56,091 nt of DNA from Methanoculleus sp. UBA208 (GTDB lineage Archaea > Halobacteriota > Methanomicrobia > Methanomicrobiales > Methanoculleaceae), in NCBI RefSeq assembly GCF_002498065.1, contig NZ_DAFZ01000053.1, positions 1-56,091 of the forward strand, in the 5' to 3' direction. Under the pieces are notes generated by a model, which was not told the DNA's origin, did not search any database, and saw only the letters and a list, made by a program, of their open reading frames with translations. Made by a program: the position numbers and the translations under genes. This document shows, piece after piece, positions 25,538 to 33,048 of this stretch. The first letter of the stretch is position 1. Each line of letters begins with the position of its first letter.

Positions 25538-26305
25538 TCAGATGTAATCAGGGAGATCCGCGAGCGAGTCGATGACGAGGTCCGGCGTGATGCCTGAAGC
25601 GCGGACAGCCTCTTCCCGGTACTTGCCGGTCCTGACCAGGATGCCTTTCATCCCGGAGGCCCGGGCGCCGCCGATATCGGTGACGATGTCGTCGCCGACC
25701 ATCGCCGCTTCGCGGGGGTCCGCCCCGATCTCGCGGAGCGCACGACGGAAGAACGCCGGGGAGGGTTTCCCGATCACCTCCGCCTCCTTTCCGGCGGCGT
25801 ACTCGAGCGCGGCCACGAAGGGGCCGGCCGAGAGCATCAGCCCGTCCGGCCCCATCCAGTACCGGTCTTTCTCGAGCGCGACGAGGTCTGCACCGTCCAC
25901 GAGAAGGCGGAAAGCCCGGTTCAGGCGCTCGTAGGCGAGGCTGTCGGCCGCGTCGGCGACCACGACCGCATCGGCATCCTCCTCAACGGCCGTGATGCCG
26001 GCCTCCTCGAAGTCTCTCCGGGCGTCGGGAGTGGTGAGGAGGAAGCACCGGGTCCGCCCTCCTTCCCGCAGGTGCGCGGCGGCGGCGACCGGGGCGGTGA
26101 TGATCCAGGGTTCCGGGACGGCGTAGCCCAGATCCTGCAGGCGGGCGGCGACCGAGCGGCGGGATCGGCGGGTGGTGTTGGAGACGAACCGGTAAGGTGT
26201 TCCCCGCCGGTCGAGTTCCCGGAGTGTTTGGTCCGCTCCAACGACCGGCCGGTCGCCGACGTAGAGGACGCCGTCGATATCGATCAGGACTGCTCCGATC
26301 TTCAT
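25538..26305 (-). CDS. HAD-superfamily (subclass IIA) phosphatase
   Basis: A 255-residue sugar- or small-phosphate phosphatase of the NagD/LPPLT type. The nucleophile motif is LIDIDGVLYVGDRPVVGA near residues 7-24, where the usual DxDG Asp pair is present; RFVSNTTRRSRR near 43 is motif II; IGKPSPAFFRRAL and MVGDDIVTDIGGARASGMKGILVRTGKY give motifs III and IV. ATG 26305 is preferred because GGAGAG lies 5 nt upstream and the domain starts there. Substrate unknown. It lies 4 nt upstream of the transglutaminase-like gene on the same strand. Confidence 0.88.
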   Translation of the reverse strand: MKIGAVLIDIDGVLYVGDRPVVGADQTLRELDRRGTPYRFVSNTTRRSRRSVAARLQDLGYAVPEPWIITAPVAAAAHLREGGRTRCFLLTTPDARRDFEEAGITAVEEDADAVVVADAADSLAYERLNRAFRLLVDGADLVALEKDRYWMGPDGLMLSAGPFVAALEYAAGKEAEVIGKPSPAFFRRALREIGADPREAAMVGDDIVTDIGGARASGMKGILVRTGKYREEAVRASGITPDLVIDSLADLPDYI

Positions 26306-26438
26306 GTCTCTCCTTCTGTTGTCCGCGGGAGTATTTATGCGGTGCCCGGAGAGGCGCGGCGCAATCATGAGAACCTTCATGGGGTTGCAGGTGTAATCGC
26401 CCCCGATCCGAAACCGTCACGAGGAGGGGAAAGAGGAT

Positions 26439-26942
26439 ATGGATGTATTTGAACGGATACCGGTGGACGTACGATGGAAACTCGCCGCCCGGGAGGTCTC
26501 CGCGCTGCCGCTTGCCTACCGGCGGGCCATCAGGGACGGCGCCGACGATCAGCTCTACAACGAGATCGAGCGGGCGGTATGGCGGGAGCAGGGCCGGGAA
26601 GCGGGCGTCATCGCCCGTGCTTTCGGGATGCCGCTCGGAAACGCCCGGGAGGTTGCGGAAGCGTTTGCGGCGGCGACAGGGGTGCTCTTCGGGCCGGAAT
26701 ACCGGTATGAGGTCAAAGACTCAGCACCGGACGAGGCGATCCTGACCGTCCGGAAGTGCGCGATGACCACCCGGGCAAAAGAGCAGGGGGAGAACCCTCT
26801 TGCCGTCTGCAACGCCTGTCACGCCTACTCAAAAGCCGCGATACCCGACCTGAACCGGGACTACACGTTGAAGTACCGGAGTGCCATCTGTGCCGGCGAC
26901 GGTACATGCTCGATCGTGGTGAGGCCTGCACGGCGGGAGTGA
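26439..26942 (+). CDS. Cys-rich protein resembling L-2-amino-thiazoline-4-carboxylate hydrolase family
   Basis: 167 residues: an alpha-helical N-terminal part, then a Cys-rich half with RKCAMTTRAKEQGENPLAVCNACHAY near residues 105-131 and ICAGDGTCSIVV near 149-160. The ordered Cys/His (C, CxxCH, C, C) resembles the ATC-hydrolase-like or DUF6125-type families of anaerobes, which may bind a metal or cofactor. GAGGAGGGGAAAGAGG precedes the ATG. It is a single gene divergent from the HAD phosphatase. The family link rests on pattern only. Confidence 0.6.
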   Translation: MDVFERIPVDVRWKLAAREVSALPLAYRRAIRDGADDQLYNEIERAVWREQGREAGVIARAFGMPLGNAREVAEAFAAATGVLFGPEYRYEVKDSAPDEAILTVRKCAMTTRAKEQGENPLAVCNACHAYSKAAIPDLNRDYTLKYRSAICAGDGTCSIVVRPARRE

Positions 26943-27026
26943 TCTCGGGGAGACCGTTCCTTCGTTCACTTTCACCACACGGGGGTCAGGTTCAATTCCG
27001 GCAGGATCCAACCTTCTGTCGACAGG

Positions 27027-28106
27027 ATGGCTCACCCGTTCGATCAGGCAGGGAGGCTGTGGCGGGCCCGGATTGACCGGGCCGGGGAATACGATCTCGC
27101 TAATGAGAGCGAGGGTTTTCTCCCCGCCCCCTGGTCCTCGTTCGTCCCCCGCTCCGACTACGACAGGGCCCGGAGACTCCGGGACGACCTTGTTGCCGGG
27201 TACCGGGGCCGGGCATTCGAGGATGTCTTCTGCGGCCGGGAGGTTGCATGTCCCTCCGGGACGTGTTTCGTCCTCGAATCCCGGAGCGCCATGGATCTCG
27301 ACGGCCGCGACCCGGCCCGGGCGGCGGCGGCCGTCCTCGGCGACCTCAAACTGGTCCGCGGCATCGGCGAAGTGACGGAGCGGAGGCTGAAGGGGCGGGG
27401 CTACCGGACGGTTGCCGATCTTGCCCGGCACCCGCTCTACCGGCGGGAGGCCGTACGCCTTCTCGATACGGTGGCGCAGGGAAACACCTGCGATCTTCTG
27501 GAGTGGATCGGGCGGCGGCACCGGCGAAGCGACCCGCTCCTCCTCGAGGCCAGCCGGTTCCATGCCCCCGAAGACTTCGTCTTCCTCGACATCGAGACGC
27601 TGGGGCTCTTCTCCCGGCCGATCATCCTGATCGGCCTCGCCCGGGTCCGGGGCGGATCGATCGCCGTCCGCCAGTACCTGCTCCGGTCGGTCGTTGAGGA
27701 GGAAGCGGTGCTTACCGCTGTTCTTCCCGGCCTGGAAGCGGAAGGCACGGCCCTCGTCACCTTCAACGGCCGGACGTTCGACCTCCCCTATATCCGGGAA
27801 CGGCTCGCCTACTACGGCATCCTGGCAGACCTCGGCATGCCTCATTTTGACGTCCTCCACTTTGCACGCCGCCGCTGGAGGGACTCGCTCGCCACCTGCC
27901 GGCTCGGCGCGCTCGAGACCGGGGTCCTCGGCGTCGACCGGGAAAACGACGTTCCGGGCCGGATGGTGCCGGAGTTTTACGACGCCTACCAGCGGACGGG
28001 AAACCCCGGCCCGCTCGTCCCGGTGGTGGAGCATAACCGGCAGGACCTCGTCTCGCTCGCCAGGCTTTTTGCCATACTCCGGGGGGATGGCGACGGCGGT
28101 GCGTGA
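27027..28106 (+). CDS. YprB/MrfB-like exonuclease with helix-hairpin-helix and RNase H-like domains
   Basis: 359 residues. A helix-hairpin-helix element (KLVRGIGEVTERRLKGRGYRT) lies near 110-130. An RNase H-like DEDD exonuclease domain follows: FLDIETLGLF near 186, FNGRTFDLPYIRERL near 246, HFDVLHFARRRWRDSLATCRL near 273 and EHNRQDLVSLARL near 334. The downstream YprA-like helicase overlaps it by 20 nt. In Bacillus the homologous pair, MrfB and MrfA, repairs mitomycin C damage. The Bacillus proteins are the closest precedent I know; repair in archaea is inference. Confidence 0.82.
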   Translation: MAHPFDQAGRLWRARIDRAGEYDLANESEGFLPAPWSSFVPRSDYDRARRLRDDLVAGYRGRAFEDVFCGREVACPSGTCFVLESRSAMDLDGRDPARAAAAVLGDLKLVRGIGEVTERRLKGRGYRTVADLARHPLYRREAVRLLDTVAQGNTCDLLEWIGRRHRRSDPLLLEASRFHAPEDFVFLDIETLGLFSRPIILIGLARVRGGSIAVRQYLLRSVVEEEAVLTAVLPGLEAEGTALVTFNGRTFDLPYIRERLAYYGILADLGMPHFDVLHFARRRWRDSLATCRLGALETGVLGVDRENDVPGRMVPEFYDAYQRTGNPGPLVPVVEHNRQDLVSLARLFAILRGDGDGGA

Positions 28107-30339
28107 CTTCCTCGGCCTGCTCGCGGCCGACCCCGGCTTTCGGGAGCAGGTCGTGCATATCGAGCCCGTCCCTCCCCGGAGAGCCCGGTACGGAGACCTC
28201 TCCCGCCCCCTCCCGGACGGACTCCGGGCCTACTGCGACGGAAAGGGGGTCCGGCTCTACACCCACCAGTGCGCGGCGATCGAGCACCTGCGGGCGGGGG
28301 AGAACGTCATCATCACCACCCCGACCGCGAGCGGGAAGACGCTCGCGTTCCTGCTCCCGGTCTTCGAACGCCTCGCCGCCGACCCCGCCGCGACCGCGCT
28401 CTTCCTCTACCCGACGAAAGCGCTCGCGAACGACCAGGTGAAGGTGGTCCGGGAACTGGAGAGATCCTCCGGGATCGGGGTGGATGCCGCCATCTACGAC
28501 GGCGACACGCCCGCCGGGAGGCGCCCGGCGATCCGGGAGCGCTCAAGGGTCATCCTCTCGAACCCGCACGAGCTCCACCGGGTCCTCGCCTGGCACGTGA
28601 AGTGGAGCCGGTTTTTCCGCAACCTCCGGTTCGTGGTGGTCGACGAGGCGCACCGTTACCGCGGCGTCGCGGGGTCGCATATGGCCATGCTCCTCCGCCG
28701 CCTTGCACGTATCGCCGGGCACTACGGCGCCCGCCCGCAGTTCGTCCTCTCCTCCGCCACCCTTGCAAACCCCGCGGAGTTCGCCGCCCGCCTGACCGGG
28801 GAGGAGGCGATCCCTGTCGGAGAGGACGGGTCGCCGGCGGGTGCAAAGACGTTCGTCCTCTGCAACCCCTCTGCCGGCGGCGGCGGGCGGTCCGTCCATT
28901 CGGTGACAAAAGACCTTCTCCTCACGTTGGTGGAGAGCGGGTGCCGGACGCTCTGTTTCACTGTCTCCCGGAAACTTGCCGAACTGATCGCGATCCGGTC
29001 CGGCAGCGTCCCCGGGATAAGCACCTACCGGGCCGGCTATCTCCCAAAAGACCGCCGGGCGATCGAGGACGCCCTTAAAGACGGCAGTCTCCGCGGCGTC
29101 GTGACGACGAACGCCCTCGAACTCGGGATCGATATCGGGTCGCTTGACGGTGTCATCTCCGGGTATCCCGGGACGATGATCTCGGTCCGGCAGCAGGCGG
29201 GACGGTCCGGGCGCCGCTCCGGCGAGTCGTTTGCCGTCCTCGTCGCGTTCGAGAACCCGCTCGACCAGTATTTCATGCGCCACCTGCAGGCGTTCTTCTC
29301 GCGCCCCTGCGAGCACGCCGTCGTGGATACGGGGAACCCCTACATCCTCTCGGGCCACCTCCTCTGCGCGGCGGCGGAACTCCCGGTCGACCCGGAGCGC
29401 GACGGCCGCTGGTTCGGCGCGGATCTGCCGGAGATGCTTGCGGCGTTCGAGCGGGTCCACCTGCTCCGGAAGGCCTCGAGGGGCTGGATATACGCCGGAC
29501 AGGGGCGGGCGGCGGATACGGTCGGCCTCGACGCCGTCTCTTCCGATACCTTCCGGGTGATGCACGGGGCGAGGCTGCTTGAGACGATGGATCGGGGGCA
29601 GGCCTACCGGGAGGGACACCCGGGTGCCGTCCTCCTCCACCGGGGGGAGACCTATGCGGTGACCGGGATGGACCTCGACCGGCAGACGATCCGGGTGGAG
29701 GAGACCGATACGGATACCTACACTCAGCCTCTCTCCACCACCGACGTGGCGGTCGTGCGGGAACTCCGGTGCCGCGATATCGGCGGCGTGCAGGTCTCGT
29801 TCGGCGACGTCACGGTCACCGAAGAGGTCGTCGGGTATACGGTGCGCCACTACGGCCGGGCCGTGAGTTACCACCGGCTGGACCTCCCGCCGCTCCACCT
29901 TGAGACGAAGGCTCTCTGGTTCATCCTGCCGGATCGGGCGGCGGAAGCGGTCGCCGCCGGGGGGCGGGACCTTGCCGGCGGGCTGCACGGTGCGGAGCAC
30001 GCCCTGATCGCCGTCATGCCCCATCATGCCGTCTGCGACCGCCGCGATATCGGCGGGCTCTCGACCCCTCTCCACCCCGCGACCGGTGCGCCGACGATAT
30101 TCGTCTACGACGGATACGAGGGCGGGATCGGGCTTGCGGAGAAGGCGTTCGATCTCCTTCCCGCGATCACCGGGACGGCGCACGAGCTGGTCCGCGACTG
30201 CGGGTGCGCCGCGGGATGCCCGGCATGCATCTACTCGCCGAAGTGCGGGAACCAGAACCAGCCGCTCGACAGGGTTGCGGCTGTTATGATCCTCGGCGAC
30301 CTTGCCGGACGGCTCTCTGTCATGGGAGCCCCCCTCTGA
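28087..30339 (+). CDS. YprA/MrfA-like superfamily 2 DNA helicase with C-terminal Cys domain
   Basis: 750 residues. Helicase motifs in order: THQCAAIEHL (Q motif), Walker A TPTASGKT near 77, DEAH near 185, SSATLANPAEF near 222, TNALELGIDIGSLDGVI near 340-356 and QQAGRSGRRSG near 369. The C-terminus is a DUF1998-type Zn-binding domain with CDRRDIGGLST and DCGCAAGCPACIYSPKCGN near 704-722. That architecture is YprA/MrfA, a 3'-5' translocating helicase for crosslink or alkylation repair. ATG 28087 starts the domain and overlaps the nuclease gene, so both are made together; an upstream extension of the frame is antisense-like noise inside the nuclease gene. Confidence 0.88.
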   Translation: MATAVRDFLGLLAADPGFREQVVHIEPVPPRRARYGDLSRPLPDGLRAYCDGKGVRLYTHQCAAIEHLRAGENVIITTPTASGKTLAFLLPVFERLAADPAATALFLYPTKALANDQVKVVRELERSSGIGVDAAIYDGDTPAGRRPAIRERSRVILSNPHELHRVLAWHVKWSRFFRNLRFVVVDEAHRYRGVAGSHMAMLLRRLARIAGHYGARPQFVLSSATLANPAEFAARLTGEEAIPVGEDGSPAGAKTFVLCNPSAGGGGRSVHSVTKDLLLTLVESGCRTLCFTVSRKLAELIAIRSGSVPGISTYRAGYLPKDRRAIEDALKDGSLRGVVTTNALELGIDIGSLDGVISGYPGTMISVRQQAGRSGRRSGESFAVLVAFENPLDQYFMRHLQAFFSRPCEHAVVDTGNPYILSGHLLCAAAELPVDPERDGRWFGADLPEMLAAFERVHLLRKASRGWIYAGQGRAADTVGLDAVSSDTFRVMHGARLLETMDRGQAYREGHPGAVLLHRGETYAVTGMDLDRQTIRVEETDTDTYTQPLSTTDVAVVRELRCRDIGGVQVSFGDVTVTEEVVGYTVRHYGRAVSYHRLDLPPLHLETKALWFILPDRAAEAVAAGGRDLAGGLHGAEHALIAVMPHHAVCDRRDIGGLSTPLHPATGAPTIFVYDGYEGGIGLAEKAFDLLPAITGTAHELVRDCGCAAGCPACIYSPKCGNQNQPLDRVAAVMILGDLAGRLSVMGAPL

Positions 30340-30397
30340 ACCCCTGACCGATACCATCAAGTTCTTGCCTGCCGATACCCGCCGCCGGGATGCCCCC

Positions 30398-30934
30398 ATG
30401 AGTATTGTCCTGGTCCCGATCGGGAAGGTCGATCCGGCAGAGATACGGATGCTCGAGGATCCCCTGGAAGCGGCGTTCTCCCGCGGCGTCGCGATCGGGG
30501 AGGAGGTCCCGCTTCCCGCAGCCGCGCGGAACGCCGCCCGCGGCCAGTACGACGCGGAGATGGTGCTCGAGTTCCTCTCGCTCTCCGTGGAGACCACCGG
30601 CGACGGCCGGGTGCTGGGGGTCACCAACGCGGATCTCTACTTCCCGGGCATGAACTTCGTCTTCGGGATAGCGGGCCGGAGGTGTGCCCTGATCTCCCTG
30701 CATCGCCTCAGGCAGCCGTTTTACAGCCTCCCCGAGGACCCGGCCGTCTTCCGGCACCGGGCCGTCGTGGAAGCGGTGCATGAACTGGGGCACACCTTCG
30801 GGCTCGCTCACTGCAAAGACCCCCGATGCGTCATGCGTTTCTCAAACACCATCGCCGAGACCGATCGGAAGGGGCCGGCGTTCTGTACGGCCTGCCGTCC
30901 GCGGGTCTGCACCGGAGCGGCCGGACGGCGGTGA
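30398..30934 (+). CDS. amzA: Archaemetzincin zinc metalloprotease
   Basis: 178 residues, the usual archaemetzincin length. The zinc motif HELGHTFGLAHCKDPRCVM near residues 127-145 fits HExxHxxGxxHC-x4-C-x-M, and a CxxC (FCTACRPRVC) follows about 18 residues later to build the second, structural zinc site. The family acts as an aminopeptidase or protease whose substrates are unknown. ATG 30398 is chosen because the beta-strand start IVLVPIGKV follows; a frame back to 30302 overlaps the helicase gene. Confidence 0.93.
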   Translation: MSIVLVPIGKVDPAEIRMLEDPLEAAFSRGVAIGEEVPLPAAARNAARGQYDAEMVLEFLSLSVETTGDGRVLGVTNADLYFPGMNFVFGIAGRRCALISLHRLRQPFYSLPEDPAVFRHRAVVEAVHELGHTFGLAHCKDPRCVMRFSNTIAETDRKGPAFCTACRPRVCTGAAGRR

Positions 30935-31319
30935 TCGGTGGGGTAGAAAAGATCGATACGTATCTCTCCAAAAGGCGGAAAACAATTCCCGGGCGCTGCG
31001 CTCATTCCGAATAACCGGAGCGTTCCCATATAATATATTCAGGTTATGATAAAAATGAATTCCCTGAAAATGGCCCTGATCATTGGGCTGATGTAAAATC
31101 GGGGCAATTATTGCCAGAATTCCAAATCAAAATGCTTTTACCCTGCCACTCCAACCTTAGAGATTGTCCCCAATATCATTTTTTGCGATTCCTTTGTTGT
31201 TCTGCCATATCGTCCCGGAGCGGGCGCTTTCTGCTGCACCCGATCGTCGGCCGGCTCACGGAGGGCGCCGGTTGCGGTGCCCCCTGCCTGCCGTGCAGCC
31301 TCTGCCGGCTACGGCACGA
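30935..31319. other. Intergenic region, AT-rich, with a 16-codon hydrophobic open frame
   Basis: 385 nt between archaemetzincin and the HTH gene. A TATA-like run at 31027-31040 precedes a plus-strand ATG frame at 31046-31096 encoding MIKMNSLKMALIIGLM then stop, like a truncated signal peptide. No ribosome-binding site is clear and the frame beyond the stop has no recognisable domain. It may be the remnant of a lost secreted protein or chance. Confidence 0.3.
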
Positions 31320-31526
31320 TCATGCCAGGTCCTCTTCCTCGAAGGTGAAGACCTCTTCGATGGTGGAGCCGAGAGTGTGGGCCACTTTGTAGGCGAGTTT
31401 CAGGGAGGGGTTATACTTCCCCTTCTCGAGGAAGACGATCGTCTCCCGCCGGACCCCGACCCGCTGCGCCAGTTCCTCCTGGGTGATCCCCGCCTTCGCC
31501 CGGAGTTCCCGGATCCGGGTCTTCAC
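31320..31526 (-). CDS. XRE-family helix-turn-helix regulator
   Basis: 68 residues forming one HTH domain: RIRELRAKAGITQEELAQRV, then RRETIVFLEKGKYNPSLKLAYKVAHTLG, and an acidic tail EEVFTFEEEDLA. This compact type often follows a small membrane-protein gene of the DUF2178/DUF3796 kind. Its start overlaps the second DUF2178 gene by 4 nt, so the three genes form one operon. It is the obvious candidate to bind the inverted repeat at 32311-32325. Confidence 0.9.
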   Translation of the reverse strand: MKTRIRELRAKAGITQEELAQRVGVRRETIVFLEKGKYNPSLKLAYKVAHTLGSTIEEVFTFEEEDLA

Positions 31527-31906
31527 CCGGCGTCCCCCTCCCGGAGCAGGTATAGTTCCGCAACGCTCGCGCTGATCCCCGCAAGAAGGAAAAGTGCAAC
31601 CAGCACCTCCCTCCCGCTCAGCCGGACCATGCCAGCAAAATCGACGAAGAGCAGGAACATCAGGGCGACAAACAAGACCTGCCAGGCGTACGGGCGTGCG
31701 AACGCGCGGATCTTGCGGAGCCGTTCGTCGTCTGGGGGACCTTCGTCGGTCTTCATCCGCTCCATCACGGCCCCGGCGATGAGCAGCACCCCGAAGGGGA
31801 TGAGGATGATGGGTATCCAGGGGTTCAGCCCGGGGAGGATCACGCCGAAGGCGGCTCCAGTGAGGATGGAGGCCCCACCGACCACCGCCTGCAACGTCGG
31901 CCTCAC
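31523..31906 (-). CDS. DUF2178-like small membrane protein (copy 1)
   Basis: 127 residues with four probable membrane helices (about 5-25, 31-50, 75-95, 100-118), separated by a charged loop MKTDEGPPDDERLRKIRAFAR. The C-terminus AELYLLREGD parallels the neighbouring gene's FQWYLFRQGD, showing an old tandem duplication. GTG 31906 overlaps the stop of the upstream gene as GTGA. Function unknown. The family is often paired with a small HTH regulator. Confidence 0.78.
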   Translation of the reverse strand: MRPTLQAVVGGASILTGAAFGVILPGLNPWIPIILIPFGVLLIAGAVMERMKTDEGPPDDERLRKIRAFARPYAWQVLFVALMFLLFVDFAGMVRLSGREVLVALFLLAGISASVAELYLLREGDAG

Positions 31907-32289
31907 GCCACGTCCCCCTGCCGGAAGAGGTACCACTGGAATAGCCGTGCGGAGAGCCCCATCAGCAGGATGGCGGAGAGCAGCACGGCCTCGACCGTGA
32001 GGGCGACCACACCGAGATAGTCCACCCAGAAGAGGAGCGCGAGGAAGACGATGGTGAGGAGCCAGGAGTAGGAGATGGCGTATGCCCCGATCTTCTGCGT
32101 CCGCTCGTCTCTCTCCGGCTCGTCCCGGAACCTCCAGTGCCGGACCACGGCCACCGCGAGGATCACGAGACCGATCGTCACCAGGAGCGAAGAGATTGCC
32201 TCTGTCCCGTCTACGAGGAACGGGAGGAGGATGCCTGCAGCGCCGAGAACCGCTCCCGCCGCAATCTGTATCGCGTATCGCTTCTTCAT
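31903..32289 (-). CDS. DUF2178-like small membrane protein (copy 2)
   Basis: 128 residues, four probable membrane helices (about 6-24, 34-51, 76-95, 98-117) with a charged loop RHWRFRDEPERDERTQKIGAYA between the second and third. The D-E-R-x-x-K-I segment is shared with the downstream copy. First gene of the operon, with AGGTGA about 5 nt before ATG 32289 and a TATA box plus inverted repeat directly upstream. Function unknown. Confidence 0.8.
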   Translation of the reverse strand: MKKRYAIQIAAGAVLGAAGILLPFLVDGTEAISSLLVTIGLVILAVAVVRHWRFRDEPERDERTQKIGAYAISYSWLLTIVFLALLFWVDYLGVVALTVEAVLLSAILLMGLSARLFQWYLFRQGDVA

Positions 32290-32310
32290 CGCTTCACCTG
32301 TTATGTATAT

Positions 32311-32325
32311 CTAACATGGTGTTAG
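32311..32325 (-). promoter_or_regulatory. Inverted repeat next to the TATA box: probable operator of the DUF2178-HTH operon
   Basis: CTAAC-5 nt-GTTAG is a perfect inverted repeat lying between the AT-rich TATA-like run at 32326-32339 (minus strand AACGTTATATTTTT) and the ribosome-binding site. A repressor bound here would block transcription start. The HTH gene in the operon is the natural candidate, by inference. Confidence 0.5.
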
Positions 32326-32339
32326 AAAAATATAACGTT

Positions 32340-32982
32340 TGCGATGTTGAACGCAGGTGCGGCACCCTGGTCCCACAACAATCCTCCCTCACCACCGGCC
32401 GTTGCCTCTATAGTCGCATTAAAATGGAGAGAATATCACAACTCCCGATAATCAGGCCGGAGGGATACCCGCCTATCCCTCCGGCCGGGCATATCGCCCT
32501 GCACTGCCCGCCCCTGAGGGGGGGCGGAACGACTTCCCCGCAGGGTGCGACGTTCCGCAGGAATGCGACGCGCCCGAAGGGCCGGAGCATGAGCACCGGA
32601 GGTGCGAACGGAGCTTAAGCACCGTCAGGTGCGGGGAAGGAGTTTGAGCACCGTCAGGTGCGGGTGAGGAGGCGCGAAGCGCCGGGCGGTGGGGTCGTTT
32701 GAGGGGTGATGCTGCGTCACCCCCGCGCGTGGCCCCGGAAATCGGATCGACATCCTCTTTTTGTCTCCCCGCATCCGGCCTCGACACGATAACCAGATTC
32801 CGATTGCTCTGCCCACCCCGCCCACGAATCCGCCCCTCCTCCGCCAGCCACCGCCCCGGATCCCCCGACGGAATCGCCTGAATAGGACACGCGCGGGAGC
32901 CGCGGTGGCTGCAGGCGCCGGGAGAGCCGGGGAGAGGAGTAGTTCGCCCGGGGTTTGATATCTGCAATTTTTTGAGATTTCG
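32340..32982. other. Long non-coding region between the DUF2178 operon and the trehalose gene
   Basis: About 640 nt with no supported gene; open frames on both strands have no domains and are dominated by Pro, Arg and Ser from skewed GC sequence. The section 32561-32723 is a dense array of short hairpins, listed separately. Confidence 0.55.
32561..32723. repeat. Array of short palindromes and tandem units
   Basis: Successive hairpins: GCACC-GGA-GGTGC (32593-32605), two copies of GCACC-GTCA-GGTGC (32619-32632 and 32648-32661, 29 nt apart), GGCGC-GAA-GCGCC (32671-32683), and GGGGTGA-7 nt-TCACCCC (32703-32723). A GAATGCGAC ... AGCATGAG module opens the array at 32561-32593 and recurs at the right edge of the window. 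The pattern resembles REP/BIME-type dispersed palindromes. I cannot count genome copies. Confidence 0.6.
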
Positions 32983-33000
32983 CCAAAAACTTAATTTTGG
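32983..33000 (+). promoter_or_regulatory. TATA-containing inverted repeat upstream of the trehalose gene
   Basis: CCAAAA-ACTTAA-TTTTGG is a perfect 6-nt inverted repeat with the likely TATA element (CTTAATTTT) inside it, 49-66 nt before ATG 33049. A protein bound to the repeat would compete with TBP, so the site could control osmolyte synthesis. Inferred. Confidence 0.4.
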
Positions 33001-33048
33001 TTGAGAATCTTAGGATGGATCATACCACGAGTGTGAGCAGGGTCAACC

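Noticed and set aside
26956..27001. Shared TTCACTTTCACC with the region near 24209, and a GGTTCAATTCC string resembling a tRNA T-arm
   Set aside because: Match is only 12 nt, and the arms needed for a tRNA do not pair.
28543..30627. 694-residue frame opposite the helicase
   Set aside because: Antisense shadow; Arg/Pro/Glu-biased and without domains.
32561..32723. CRISPR array
   Set aside because: Repeat units are short, imperfect and spaced irregularly with no unique spacers of constant length, and no cas genes are nearby.
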